Assembly (NCBI GenBank): GCA_041659085.1
Contig: JBAZYZ010000016.1
Coordinates: forward strand, 1-13,382
Source: JBAZYZ01 sp041659085
GTDB lineage: Bacteria > Patescibacteriota > Minisyncoccia > Phycocordibacterales > VMEP01
Direction of reading: 5' to 3'
Length of the DNA: 13,382 nt
Positions within the stretch are counted from its first letter, which is position 1. The number at the start of each line of letters is the position of its first letter. Below are positions 1 to 7,027 of this stretch, one piece after another. The notes under the pieces were generated by a model that saw nothing but the letters and a program-made list of their open reading frames with translations, made no database searches and was not told where the DNA came from. The position numbers were made by a program, and so were the translations under genes.

Positions 1-756
1 ATAAAAAAAGCAATAAAGAAAAACACTATTCTTGTCTCGGTAATGCATGTTCAAAACGAAATCGGAACTATTCAGCCAATTAAAGAAATCGCAAGGATGG
101 TAAACGGCAAAAAAACAAAACTTAAATTTCCGGTTTTTCATACAGACGCCTGTCAGGCAGCCAATTATCTAGATGTGTGTCCGAATCGCCTCGGCGTGGA
201 CTTGCTTACCCTAGCGGGGTCGAAAATTTACGGGCCAAAAGGGAGCGGAATTTTGTTTGTCCGGCATGGCACCCCCATACTGCCGATTTTCAGCGGTGGT
301 GACCAAGAAGCGGGACTTCGTCCTGGAACTGAACCGGTCTATCTGGCTGTCGGTTTTGCGGAGGCTCTTCTGGTCTCGTCTGAGGCGAGAGACAAAGAAG
401 CAAAAAGGCTCGCTGAACTCCGCGATTATTTTATTTCCAAACTGCTTTCTCTAAGTTCGCGCGTCAGACTAAACGGCGACATGAATAAGCGTGTCTCGAA
501 TAATGTGAATATTTCCATAGACGGGATAAACAACGAATTTTTTATTATACAGCTTGATAATGAGGCAATAGCCTGTTCCACGCGAAGCGCCTGCAAGACA
601 AATGACGATAAAGGCTCCCATGTTATACTTAGTCTTGGCAACAGCGAAAAAGAAGCGAAAGAAAGCATACGTTTCTCGCTCGGCCGTTCTACAACCAAAA
701 AAGAAATCGATTACACCATTGGTGTTATAAAAAAACTTTTAACTTTTAACATTTAA
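1..756 (+). CDS. Cysteine desulfurase (NifS/IscS family), 5'-truncated
   Basis: PLP-dependent enzyme that takes sulfur from L-cysteine as an enzyme persulfide, for Fe-S clusters or tRNA thiolation. The reading frame is open from base 1, so the Met at base 43 is internal: it lies in the conserved stretch VSVMHVQNEIGTIQPI, which in homologues sits well inside the protein. About 251 residues are visible against roughly 390 in the family, so the N-terminal third is missing. The PLP lysine is visible residue 75, in GSKIYGPKG; family members usually have HK where this has SK. The catalytic Cys is visible residue 198 in STRSACKT, followed by SHVILSLG. The C-terminal RFSLGRSTTKKEID is typical. It ends in TAA, 9 bases before the superoxide dismutase gene, so the two are probably co-transcribed. 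Whether it serves Fe-S assembly or tRNA thiolation cannot be told from this window. Confidence 0.93.
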   Translation: MKKAIKKNTILVSVMHVQNEIGTIQPIKEIARMVNGKKTKLKFPVFHTDACQAANYLDVCPNRLGVDLLTLAGSKIYGPKGSGILFVRHGTPILPIFSGGDQEAGLRPGTEPVYLAVGFAEALLVSSEARDKEAKRLAELRDYFISKLLSLSSRVRLNGDMNKRVSNNVNISIDGINNEFFIIQLDNEAIACSTRSACKTNDDKGSHVILSLGNSEKEAKESIRFSLGRSTTKKEIDYTIGVIKKLLTFNI

Positions 757-765
757 CTTAAAAAC

Positions 766-1329
766 ATGTACGAATCCAAAAATTTTGACCGACTGCTCGG
801 CACTGCCGGTTTTAGCGACGCGCTTTTGAAAAATCATTTTACTCTTTATCAGGGTTACGTTACGAATACCAACAAACTTGCCGATGAATTAAAGACGGCT
901 ATACCAGGAACTCCGCAATATGCGGAACTCAAACGGCGTTTCGGCTGGGAATGGAACGGCATGCGTCTGCACGAACTTTATTTTGAAAACATGGTAAAAG
1001 ACGAGAAAGCTCTCGGGGAAAGCGAACTTAAGAAAGTTCTGGATTATGTCTGGGGCTCGTTTGACAATTGGAAAAAAGATTTTGTCGCGTGCGGAGCGAT
1101 GCGCGGTATCGGTTGGGTCATTCTTTCGTACGACCCGGTTAAAAAAATGATGTTTAACACATGGGTAAACGAACATGACGGCGGACACCTGGCGGGAACC
1201 GTGCCCATCCTTGTTATGGATGTTTTTGAACACGCTTTTATGCTTGATTACGGACTGAAGCGGGTCGACTATATAGAAGCCTTTTTTAAGGCAATTGACT
1301 GGGATGTGGCGGAGAAGAGGTTGGCATAA
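766..1329 (+). CDS. sod: Fe/Mn-family superoxide dismutase, archaeal-like type
   Basis: Converts superoxide to oxygen and hydrogen peroxide in the cytoplasm; no signal peptide is visible. The 187 residues are close to the usual 190-210. Probable metal ligands are H24 (LLKNHFTLYQGYV), H69 (MRLHELYF), D152 and H156 (MDVFEHAFMLDYG). H141 in GGHLAGTVPIL sits where archaeal enzymes such as Sulfolobus SOD have a second-sphere His, and the ending DWDVAEKRL also resembles the archaeal branch. The metal (Fe, Mn or either) cannot be read from sequence. Oddity: only six residues lie between H24 and the gateway-like Y31, one fewer than in E. coli SodB, and the conserved His pair there is replaced by L-Y. 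No Shine-Dalgarno precedes the ATG; the leader is AT-rich with repeated TTTAAC. It lies between the desulfurase and the trypsin-fold protein on the same strand. Confidence 0.92.
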   Translation: MYESKNFDRLLGTAGFSDALLKNHFTLYQGYVTNTNKLADELKTAIPGTPQYAELKRRFGWEWNGMRLHELYFENMVKDEKALGESELKKVLDYVWGSFDNWKKDFVACGAMRGIGWVILSYDPVKKMMFNTWVNEHDGGHLAGTVPILVMDVFEHAFMLDYGLKRVDYIEAFFKAIDWDVAEKRLA

Positions 1330-1356
1330 TTTACAATTCAACAGTAACGATTTACA

Positions 1357-2172
1357 ATGAACGTACAAATGGAACACTTAAACAAAACGCAAATCATCCT
1401 CCTCGCCCTATTGGTGAGTTTCGTCTCTTCCGTCGCGACTGGAATAGTGACGGTTACGCTTATGCAACAGGCTCCGACTGGCGTGACTCAGACTATAAAC
1501 CGGGTTGTTGAAAGGACCATAGAGAAAATCATCCCCGTTAAAGGCGCTACTGTGACGGAAACAAAAATAATCAAAGAAGAAGACTTCATTGTGAGCGCGG
1601 TTGCTGCCAATCAAAACAGCGTAGTCAAAATAACCATTAACGCCGATCCCGGCGCGGGTGTCGGAGGGGGAGAGATCGGAAACGGCATCATTCTTTCGGA
1701 AGATGGTTTTATAGCCACGGATTCCGGTACCGCTACCACGATAGACCAGACTTATTATGCTGAAACAGCTGACGGCCAGATTATCCAGCTTTCCAGGGTG
1801 TCGGACAAAAAAGGAATAACTCTGTTTAAGGCTATTGTAAAAGAAAAATCTCCCCCGCTCAAACTTACTCAGGTAAAACTCAGTGATTCAGATTTGGTTC
1901 AAGTCGGACAAAGTATGATTTCTTTGGGTGATGCCGTGGCTACGGGCATAGTTTCGGGATTAGTCTACGAAAAAGCGGATGGCGATCCGGCAACAGCGTC
2001 GAAAATTCTCTCTCAGATACGCACGAGTACTAGCCAAAGGGATTCATTGGGAAGCGCCGTGATTAATCTAGACGGCAATGTTATAGGCATGGTCGCGGCG
2101 CGTTCCGGCATTCGTGTGGCGGTGCCATCAAATGTCATTAAAGACGCATTAGCGGAAGCAAGGAAAATCTAA
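1357..2172 (+). CDS. Membrane-anchored trypsin-fold (HtrA/S1C-like) protein, probably proteolytically dead
   Basis: The 271-residue protein has a short N-terminus, one hydrophobic segment at about residues 12-36 (signal anchor), a linker, and a trypsin-like domain at about 80-270. It should sit on the membrane with the domain outside the cytoplasm. Landmarks of the HtrA fold are visible: GNGIILSEDGFIATD, the ADG turn, VGQSMISLGDA with TGIVSGL, and INLDGNVIGM. The three catalytic positions appear lost: the NHV His corresponds to G124, the Asp of the usual TDLAVLK strand to G153 (KKGITLFK), and the Ser of GNSGG to L231 (RDSLGSAV). No PDZ domain follows. It may work as a binding or scaffold protein; the partner is unknown. 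It starts 27 bases after the SOD gene with no Shine-Dalgarno; an internal Met at residue 5 is an alternative start. Fold assignment is fairly secure, loss of activity is inferred from alignment by eye. Confidence 0.82.
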   Translation: MNVQMEHLNKTQIILLALLVSFVSSVATGIVTVTLMQQAPTGVTQTINRVVERTIEKIIPVKGATVTETKIIKEEDFIVSAVAANQNSVVKITINADPGAGVGGGEIGNGIILSEDGFIATDSGTATTIDQTYYAETADGQIIQLSRVSDKKGITLFKAIVKEKSPPLKLTQVKLSDSDLVQVGQSMISLGDAVATGIVSGLVYEKADGDPATASKILSQIRTSTSQRDSLGSAVINLDGNVIGMVAARSGIRVAVPSNVIKDALAEARKI

Positions 2173-2230
2173 GAGCGTGGTGAGGTCTCGGACTTTGAAA
2201 ATGAGCTTTTAAATCAACGTTTTTGTATGA

Positions 2231-2259
2231 TTGACATAAAATATAAAGTGTTTTAAAAT
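2231..2259 (+). promoter_or_regulatory. Sigma70-type promoter of the clp gene
   Basis: TTGACA at 2231-2236 and TAAAAT at 2254-2259 are separated by 17 bases, an almost ideal housekeeping promoter. The expected start is near 2266, giving a leader of about 46 bases with no Shine-Dalgarno. I see no CIRCE (HrcA) operator in it, so heat-shock control is not evident. Confidence 0.75.
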
Positions 2260-2311
2260 ACGAGAACAGTAAAAAAGTTTTAACATTGTTTTTAACTTCT
2301 AATTACCTTAA

Positions 2312-5005
2312 ATGCCACCACTTCATAATTTCACAACCAAAGCCAAAGAAGCCATACGCCGTTCACACGAACTGGCCATTGAACGCGGGCAAAATCAGGT
2401 CACGCCGCTCCATCTCCTGACCGCGCTTTTGCTTCAGGATGAAAGTATGGTTATCTCCATTTTGGATAAACTGGAGATTGATGCGGTGCTTCTGACTGAT
2501 TCTGTTTTTGAGGCCATAGAAGCGCCGGAGTCGTCTGCGGTAATGTCGCCGGCATATCAGATTTACCTTACACCGGAGTTGGTTCAGGTTTTAAACGGCG
2601 CCGAGAAATTTTCCCAATCTTTGAAAGACGAGTTTGTTTCAACCGAGCATCTTTTTCTCGCCACTTTGGAAGTGCCGGGGCAAACGCGTGAAATTTTGTC
2701 CCGTTTCCGCATCAACAAAGAGCAGGTACTTGCGGTCTTGGACGAGCTCCGTAATCAAAAAATCACGGATGTGGACTCTCCGAAAAAATACCGCGTGCTT
2801 TCAAAATACACCCGCAATCTCTCGCAGATGGCGAAGGAAGACAAGCTTGACCCGGTCATCGGACGCGACAGCGAAATTATGCGCATTATGCAGATACTCG
2901 CGCGCCGCACCAAGAACAATCCGATTTTGATAGGTGACGCCGGGGTCGGCAAGACTGCTGTCGTGGAAGGATTGGCGAACCGTATTGCGAAGGGTGATGT
3001 GCCGGAGACACTGAAAGACAAAGAGCTTGTCTCGCTTGATTTGGGCGCGCTTGTCGCCGGCACCAAATACCGCGGAGAGTTTGAAGAGAGGCTTAAGGCC
3101 ATGATGAAAGAAATTGAACGCTCCGACGGCAAAGTTATACTTTTTATAGATGAGCTTCATATGATAGTGGGCGCCGGCGCGGCGGAAGGCGCGGCGGATG
3201 CCGCTAACCTGCTCAAGCCCGCTTTGGCTCGCGGAGAGATACGCGTTATCGGCGCGACCACACTCAAGGAATACCAGAAGCATATTGAGAAAGATCCGGC
3301 GCTTTCCCGCCGTTTCCAGCCCGTTTTTGTAACCGAACCGTCAATTGAGGATGCGGTGGCGATACTCCGCGGACTCAAAGAGAAATACGAACTTTATCAC
3401 GGCGTCCGCATTGCCGATGCCGCTATTTTGGCGGCGGTCAATCTGTCCAGCCGTTACATCACTACGCGGTTCCTGCCTGACAAGGCGGTGGACCTTATAG
3501 ACGAAGCCGCTTCCGCTCTCCGCATCGCGCTTGAGAATAAACCTCCGATACTTGAGGAAACCAACCGCAAGGTAATGCGTCTTGAGATTGAGAAAGAAGC
3601 TTTGAAGCGCGAAGTTGAAGGCGCGGATAAAGGTGACAAGGATAAGAAGAAGACCAAATCCCGCTTGAAGGAAATAGACAAGGAGATTGGCAACCTTACG
3701 GAAAAAACCCGTGAACTTGAGCTCAAGTGGAAAAATGAAAAAGAAATCGTGGCGGATATCCGCGCTATCAAGAAAGAGCTTGATAGCTTGAGGGTTGAGG
3801 GTGAGAACGCGGAAATTCGCGTCGACTTGGGTCGCGCGGCGGAAATCCGCTACGGTAAAATTCCGACACTGAAAAAAGACCTGCTTGCCAAAGAAGCGCG
3901 GCTTAAAAAGTTGCAGAAATCCCGCCGCATTTTGAAGGAAGAGATTCTGGAAGAAGATATTGCGAGCGTGGTTTCCCGATGGACGGGCATACCGGTGTCT
4001 AAAATGCTTGAAGAAGAAGCGGAGAAGTTGTCGCACATGGAAGACGACCTCCGCAAACGTGTCATCGGACAGGATGCGGCAATTGAGAAAATTTCGGACG
4101 CAGTCCGCCGTTCGCGTGCCGGCATCTCCGACCCGAATCGTCCCATCGGTTCATTTATGTTCCTGGGACCGACTGGAGTAGGAAAAACCGAGCTCACAAA
4201 AGCGCTTGCTGAGTTTATGTTTGACGACGAGAAGGCTTTAATCCGCGTGGATATGTCGGAGTACATGGAAAAGCACTCAGTTTCCAAACTTATCGGCTCG
4301 CCTCCGGGGTATGTCGGTCACGATGATTCCGGGCAGCTTACCGAATCCATCCGTCATCGCCCGTACTCGGTCGTGCTCTTTGACGAAATTGAGAAAGCTC
4401 ACCCGGAAGTATTCAATGTCTTGCTCCAGGTTCTTGACGATGGCCGCCTGACTGATTCCAAGGGACGAAGCGTCAACTTCCGCAACACGATTATCATAAT
4501 GACTTCAAACATCGGCTCGCAGTTTATAGACAAGATGGAGTCTATCGGTTTTTCTCAAAACACAGACAGTCAAGATTATACCGGCGCCAAAGAAAAGGTA
4601 ATGGGTAGCTTGAAAGAGTTTTTCCGTCCGGAATTTTTAAACCGTCTGGACGATATCGTAGTCTTTGACATTCTTTCTCCTGAGGTCATACGCCAGATAG
4701 TGAGTATCCAGATTGGCATAGTAAGCGCCAGACTGGCTGCCAAGGATATCAAGCTGGCGCTCTCAGAAGAGTCACTTGCTTATCTGAGCAAGGAAGGCTA
4801 CAACCCGCATTATGGCGCGCGGCCGCTAAAGCGTTTGATTCAGGACAAGATTCTGAATCGCGCCGCAACGCTTATGATTTCCCGCGAAGTGAAGGCGGGG
4901 GACAGCATCTATGTGGATATGAAAAACGGCGAACTTAGTCTTGAGACTAAACACGAAAAGGGACGAGAAACTAAGAAAGGAAAGAGGGAGAAGATAAGCG
5001 CGTAA
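2312..5005 (+). CDS. clpC: Clp AAA+ unfoldase with ClpB-type middle domain and ClpC-type ClpP loop
   Basis: ATP-driven protein unfoldase of 897 residues. Order: Clp N-domain double repeat (about 1-145, with TTKAKEAIRRSHELA); first ATPase module with Walker A GDAGVGKT (K214) and Walker B FIDELH (D280, E281); long charged coiled-coil middle domain (about 405-550); second module with Walker A GPTGVGKT (K625) and Walker B LFDEIEKAH (D691, E692); C-terminal domain with YNPHYGARPLKRLIQ; basic Lys-rich tail. The middle domain resembles that of ClpB disaggregases, including AAEIRYGKIP before RWTGIPVSKM (W557 in RWTG), and is far longer than the ClpC one. Yet an IGF tripeptide (745-747) lies in an insertion before FRPEFLNRLD, where ClpC/ClpA carry the ClpP-docking loop and ClpB has none. 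It could feed ClpP, or disaggregate, or both; no clpP is in the window. It has its own promoter and terminator. Either a ClpC or a ClpB label is defensible. Confidence 0.93.
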   Translation: MPPLHNFTTKAKEAIRRSHELAIERGQNQVTPLHLLTALLLQDESMVISILDKLEIDAVLLTDSVFEAIEAPESSAVMSPAYQIYLTPELVQVLNGAEKFSQSLKDEFVSTEHLFLATLEVPGQTREILSRFRINKEQVLAVLDELRNQKITDVDSPKKYRVLSKYTRNLSQMAKEDKLDPVIGRDSEIMRIMQILARRTKNNPILIGDAGVGKTAVVEGLANRIAKGDVPETLKDKELVSLDLGALVAGTKYRGEFEERLKAMMKEIERSDGKVILFIDELHMIVGAGAAEGAADAANLLKPALARGEIRVIGATTLKEYQKHIEKDPALSRRFQPVFVTEPSIEDAVAILRGLKEKYELYHGVRIADAAILAAVNLSSRYITTRFLPDKAVDLIDEAASALRIALENKPPILEETNRKVMRLEIEKEALKREVEGADKGDKDKKKTKSRLKEIDKEIGNLTEKTRELELKWKNEKEIVADIRAIKKELDSLRVEGENAEIRVDLGRAAEIRYGKIPTLKKDLLAKEARLKKLQKSRRILKEEILEEDIASVVSRWTGIPVSKMLEEEAEKLSHMEDDLRKRVIGQDAAIEKISDAVRRSRAGISDPNRPIGSFMFLGPTGVGKTELTKALAEFMFDDEKALIRVDMSEYMEKHSVSKLIGSPPGYVGHDDSGQLTESIRHRPYSVVLFDEIEKAHPEVFNVLLQVLDDGRLTDSKGRSVNFRNTIIIMTSNIGSQFIDKMESIGFSQNTDSQDYTGAKEKVMGSLKEFFRPEFLNRLDDIVVFDILSPEVIRQIVSIQIGIVSARLAAKDIKLALSEESLAYLSKEGYNPHYGARPLKRLIQDKILNRAATLMISREVKAGDSIYVDMKNGELSLETKHEKGRETKKGKREKISA

Positions 5006-5014
5006 TTAAACACC

Positions 5015-5042
5015 AAAAACCCCGCGAGAGCGGGGTTTTTTT
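5015..5042. terminator. Bidirectional intrinsic terminator between clp and the convergent gene
   Basis: The stem CCCCGC (5020-5025) pairs with GCGGGG (5030-5035) around a GAGA loop. An A-tract precedes it and seven T's follow. The symmetric A and T tracts let it stop the clp transcript on + and the convergent transcript on -. Confidence 0.9.
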
Positions 5043-5060
5043 GTAAGTATGAAGCTATAA

Positions 5061-5981
5061 TTATTTTAGCCCGCTCTTAGATTGCCGGTTTGGTGTTCGA
5101 GCAGCGATTTCTGGTACTCCTGGTCCTGGTGTAATAATGCTTGTTGCACTTACATTTTTAAGCTTGCGTATCAATTTCGCTATTGGTACTCCAGTTTTGT
5201 TGTGTTCATCAATAATATCTGCTATGTCATCTCCGGACATAGTAGTACCCTCGTCAGCAGTAAGCATAGTTTGAATATTGTACTGCATCTTACTTTCATC
5301 GTCGTCTGGACTTTTCTTCATAAGGTCAAGTAATTCTTCAGGAGTAAAACGATCAAAAAGCGTTTGCATCCCCGCACCTTCAATATGGCCACCCTTAAGA
5401 CGATCAAATTTGCCACTTTCAACTGCAAAACAAAAGTGGTCGTAATCCGAAAAAGGTATGTGGAAGCTATTGTAATTAATTACTACCTGTCCATCTATTT
5501 TCATTTGGAAATGATAATGTGGCACGGTACCTTCGTGTGAACTAGCGTGTCCACGCATATCATTTTTTGAACAAGAGAATGACCACTCAATATTTTTATA
5601 GCGAATTGTTTCTTCAATTATCTTCGATGGACTCCTTTCCTCGACCAAATCATTAATGTTATATAACGGCACTATACAATTTGCTGTCCAACGTAGATAA
5701 GATTCAATTTGATGAAAACTTTTTTGTTGGTACAGAATGGGGAAATGTTTTTTCTTAAAACCTTTTGGTTTCAGTAACCAATGGAAACAAGGTTTGCTGT
5801 CAGAAAAATGGGAAATTGAGTAGCCACAGTAATAGCATTTATCTTGAGATAAGAGTGCTTTGTGATTTTCAAAATCCTTCTTACTCTTTGCGAGTTCCTC
5901 GTCATTACGAGCATGTAATTCCTCCAAAGGGATTTCATTTAAAAGTTTATTAAATTTTTTATATTTTTGTTCATCTTCCAT
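5061..5981 (-). CDS. Protein of unknown function with putative zinc site and His cluster
   Basis: I do not recognise this 306-residue protein. It starts with a charged, helical-looking region (1-48). C49, C52, C65 and H67 then form C-x2-C-x12-C-x-H, which looks like a structural zinc site. A second stretch has H145, H149, H155, H157 and H174 (SSHEGTVPHYHFQMKIDG, then FHIPF), which could bind another metal. From about 205 it is helical and acidic (TPEELLDLMKKSPDDDESK), and it ends in a Pro/Gly-rich, basic, probably disordered tail. No membrane segment or signal peptide is seen, so it should be cytoplasmic. It follows the transporter gene by 8 bases on the same strand and so is probably translated from the same mRNA; a weak AGGT lies before the ATG. 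Its DNA looks more AT-rich than the clp gene, which may mean later acquisition. A cupin or nuclease fold was considered, but the motifs do not fit. Confidence 0.8.
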   Translation of the reverse strand: MEDEQKYKKFNKLLNEIPLEELHARNDEELAKSKKDFENHKALLSQDKCYYCGYSISHFSDSKPCFHWLLKPKGFKKKHFPILYQQKSFHQIESYLRWTANCIVPLYNINDLVEERSPSKIIEETIRYKNIEWSFSCSKNDMRGHASSHEGTVPHYHFQMKIDGQVVINYNSFHIPFSDYDHFCFAVESGKFDRLKGGHIEGAGMQTLFDRFTPEELLDLMKKSPDDDESKMQYNIQTMLTADEGTTMSGDDIADIIDEHNKTGVPIAKLIRKLKNVSATSIITPGPGVPEIAARTPNRQSKSGLK

Positions 5982-5989
5982 ATTTTTAC

Positions 5990-6838
5990 CTACCCTAATT
6001 TAATAAGAAGCACGATGAGGAATGAGAGGAAAATGAAAACCAGGCTCCTTGCCGTGATTTTTTCTTTGAACAAAAGCGCTGCGATTAAGCTGGTGAAAAA
6101 AGTATAAAGTCCGATAATCACATAGACTAGCGATATCGGTCCGAATGAAAGAGCCTTAACCATCGTGTATGCGGTGCCCATTTGAAGTATTCCGACGATA
6201 AAAGACCATTTGAGCATATGCCCGTGGGTTAGTTCATTAAGCGAAATATGCCTTCTCTTATAAAACACTATTACCAGTGATGCGATAAGCGCGAATGCCA
6301 GTTGCCAGAAAATAAAATCATATACGTTCATGTGGTCCGCGCCCGCTTTCTGGACGAATTTATTGAATGTGGAAAGTATAGAGATAAACATAAAAGAAGG
6401 CAGTATCTCAAGGACGAAATGCATTTTACTTTTCCAATATTGGGCGACAAAAAGCAAAGCGGCTAGGGAAATAGCAATCCATTGGGGCAAAGTTATTACT
6501 TCATTGAGAAACATTACCCCGCCGATAATTACAAGGATATTGGAAGCCAGACTTGTAAAAGGGAACACGCTGTTCGTGTCCTGTTTATGTAGAACGTGCA
6601 TTTGAGTTAGCGAAAGAATCGCATAGCCTGTTCCCCAGAGGAAAGCTAGGAAAAGAGTTTTTGAGTCAAGGGAAATATGCGGGGATAGCAGAATCCCGGC
6701 CAAAATTGAAGCAAAAAAATACGACCACATTGAAAGCGTGTATTTATTGACTTGCTTGGCCGCCGGGACTTTGTAAAGGGCCATCAGCAAGCTTATTTGC
6801 GCCAAGCTCGCTAGCGCGTAAATCATCCAATCATTCAT
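5990..6838 (-). CDS. DMT-superfamily (EamA-like) membrane transporter
   Basis: The 282-residue protein consists almost wholly of hydrophobic segments, about ten, arranged as two similar halves of five. This is the usual build and length of EamA-type permeases in the drug/metabolite transporter superfamily. Recognisable pieces are ALYKVPAAKQV after the first helix, LTQMHVLHKQDTNSVFPFTSL, LPQWIAISLAALLFV ending the first half, and a last half containing LSFGPISLVYVIIGLYTF, LLFKEKITARS and a final hydrophobic helix. It lies in the cytoplasmic membrane; the substrate cannot be deduced. I chose the Met at 6838 because residues encoded upstream of it are not transporter-like and because an extended -10 element lies 6 bases before it. 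It is the first gene of a two-gene unit with the unknown protein at 5061-5981. Confidence 0.88.
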   Translation of the reverse strand: MNDWMIYALASLAQISLLMALYKVPAAKQVNKYTLSMWSYFFASILAGILLSPHISLDSKTLFLAFLWGTGYAILSLTQMHVLHKQDTNSVFPFTSLASNILVIIGGVMFLNEVITLPQWIAISLAALLFVAQYWKSKMHFVLEILPSFMFISILSTFNKFVQKAGADHMNVYDFIFWQLAFALIASLVIVFYKRRHISLNELTHGHMLKWSFIVGILQMGTAYTMVKALSFGPISLVYVIIGLYTFFTSLIAALLFKEKITARSLVFIFLSFLIVLLIKLG

Positions 6839-6844
6839 AGGACT

Positions 6845-6853
6845 ATGGTAACA
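6845..6853 (-). promoter_or_regulatory. Extended -10 promoter of the transporter unit
   Basis: Read on the - strand, TGT-TACCAT is a TGn extended -10 element that ends 6 bases before the ATG at 6838. Transcription would begin at or next to the start codon, giving a leaderless mRNA. The hexamer is imperfect, so this is a prediction. Confidence 0.45.
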
Positions 6854-6896
6854 CAACGCCCTAAAAATAAGCCTTTGTTTAAGGGCATAATAGCCA

Positions 6897-6926
6897 TTGA
6901 CAAAATGGTCTAATATGTTGTAAAAT
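6897..6926 (+). promoter_or_regulatory. Sigma70-type promoter of the membrane-protein gene at 7028
   Basis: TTGACA at 6897-6902 and TAAAAT at 6921-6926 are 18 bases apart. Transcription should start near 6933, leaving a leader of about 95 bases, by far the longest predicted in this window. It is divergent from the transporter promoter about 45 bases away. Confidence 0.7.
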
Positions 6927-6933
6927 ACACTCG

Positions 6934-7006
6934 TTGAGCTTACCAAGGTTTGCTCAATGTATCCAAGTCGTTTCCCAAGGGAAATTGATTGGGTACTCTC
7001 ATCAAT
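6934..7006 (+). promoter_or_regulatory. 5' leader with three consecutive short hairpins
   Basis: Three inverted repeats follow one another in the predicted leader: TTGAGC (6934-6939) with GCTCAA (6952-6957); TTTCCC (6971-6976) with GGGAAA (6979-6984, a 2-base spacer, too tight to close fully); and ATTGAT (6984-6989) with ATCAAT (7001-7006). The third lies just upstream of the ribosome binding site. This could be a regulatory leader, but it matches no riboswitch class I know and short repeats arise by chance. Confidence 0.35.
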
Positions 7007-7015
7007 GTACTTTGA

Positions 7016-7021
7016 AAGGAG
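7016..7021 (+). promoter_or_regulatory. Strong Shine-Dalgarno, fixes the start at 7028
   Basis: AAGGAG ends 6 bases before the ATG at 7028. It is the only strong Shine-Dalgarno I find before any gene in this window, which makes this start secure and the gene unusual among its neighbours. Confidence 0.85.
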
Positions 7022-7027
7022 ATTGCG

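Noticed and set aside
43..45. Start of the cysteine desulfurase at the ATG at base 43
   Set aside because: The frame is open from base 1, and the residues before and after this Met align with the inside of the protein family. The gene is truncated by the window edge.
6839..6946. Upstream extension of the transporter to 6946
   Set aside because: The extra 36 residues are not transporter-like and overlap the divergent promoter region.
6934..7006. Known riboswitch in the leader of the gene at 7028
   Set aside because: The hairpins are short and lack the conserved loops of any class I know; kept only as a structured leader.
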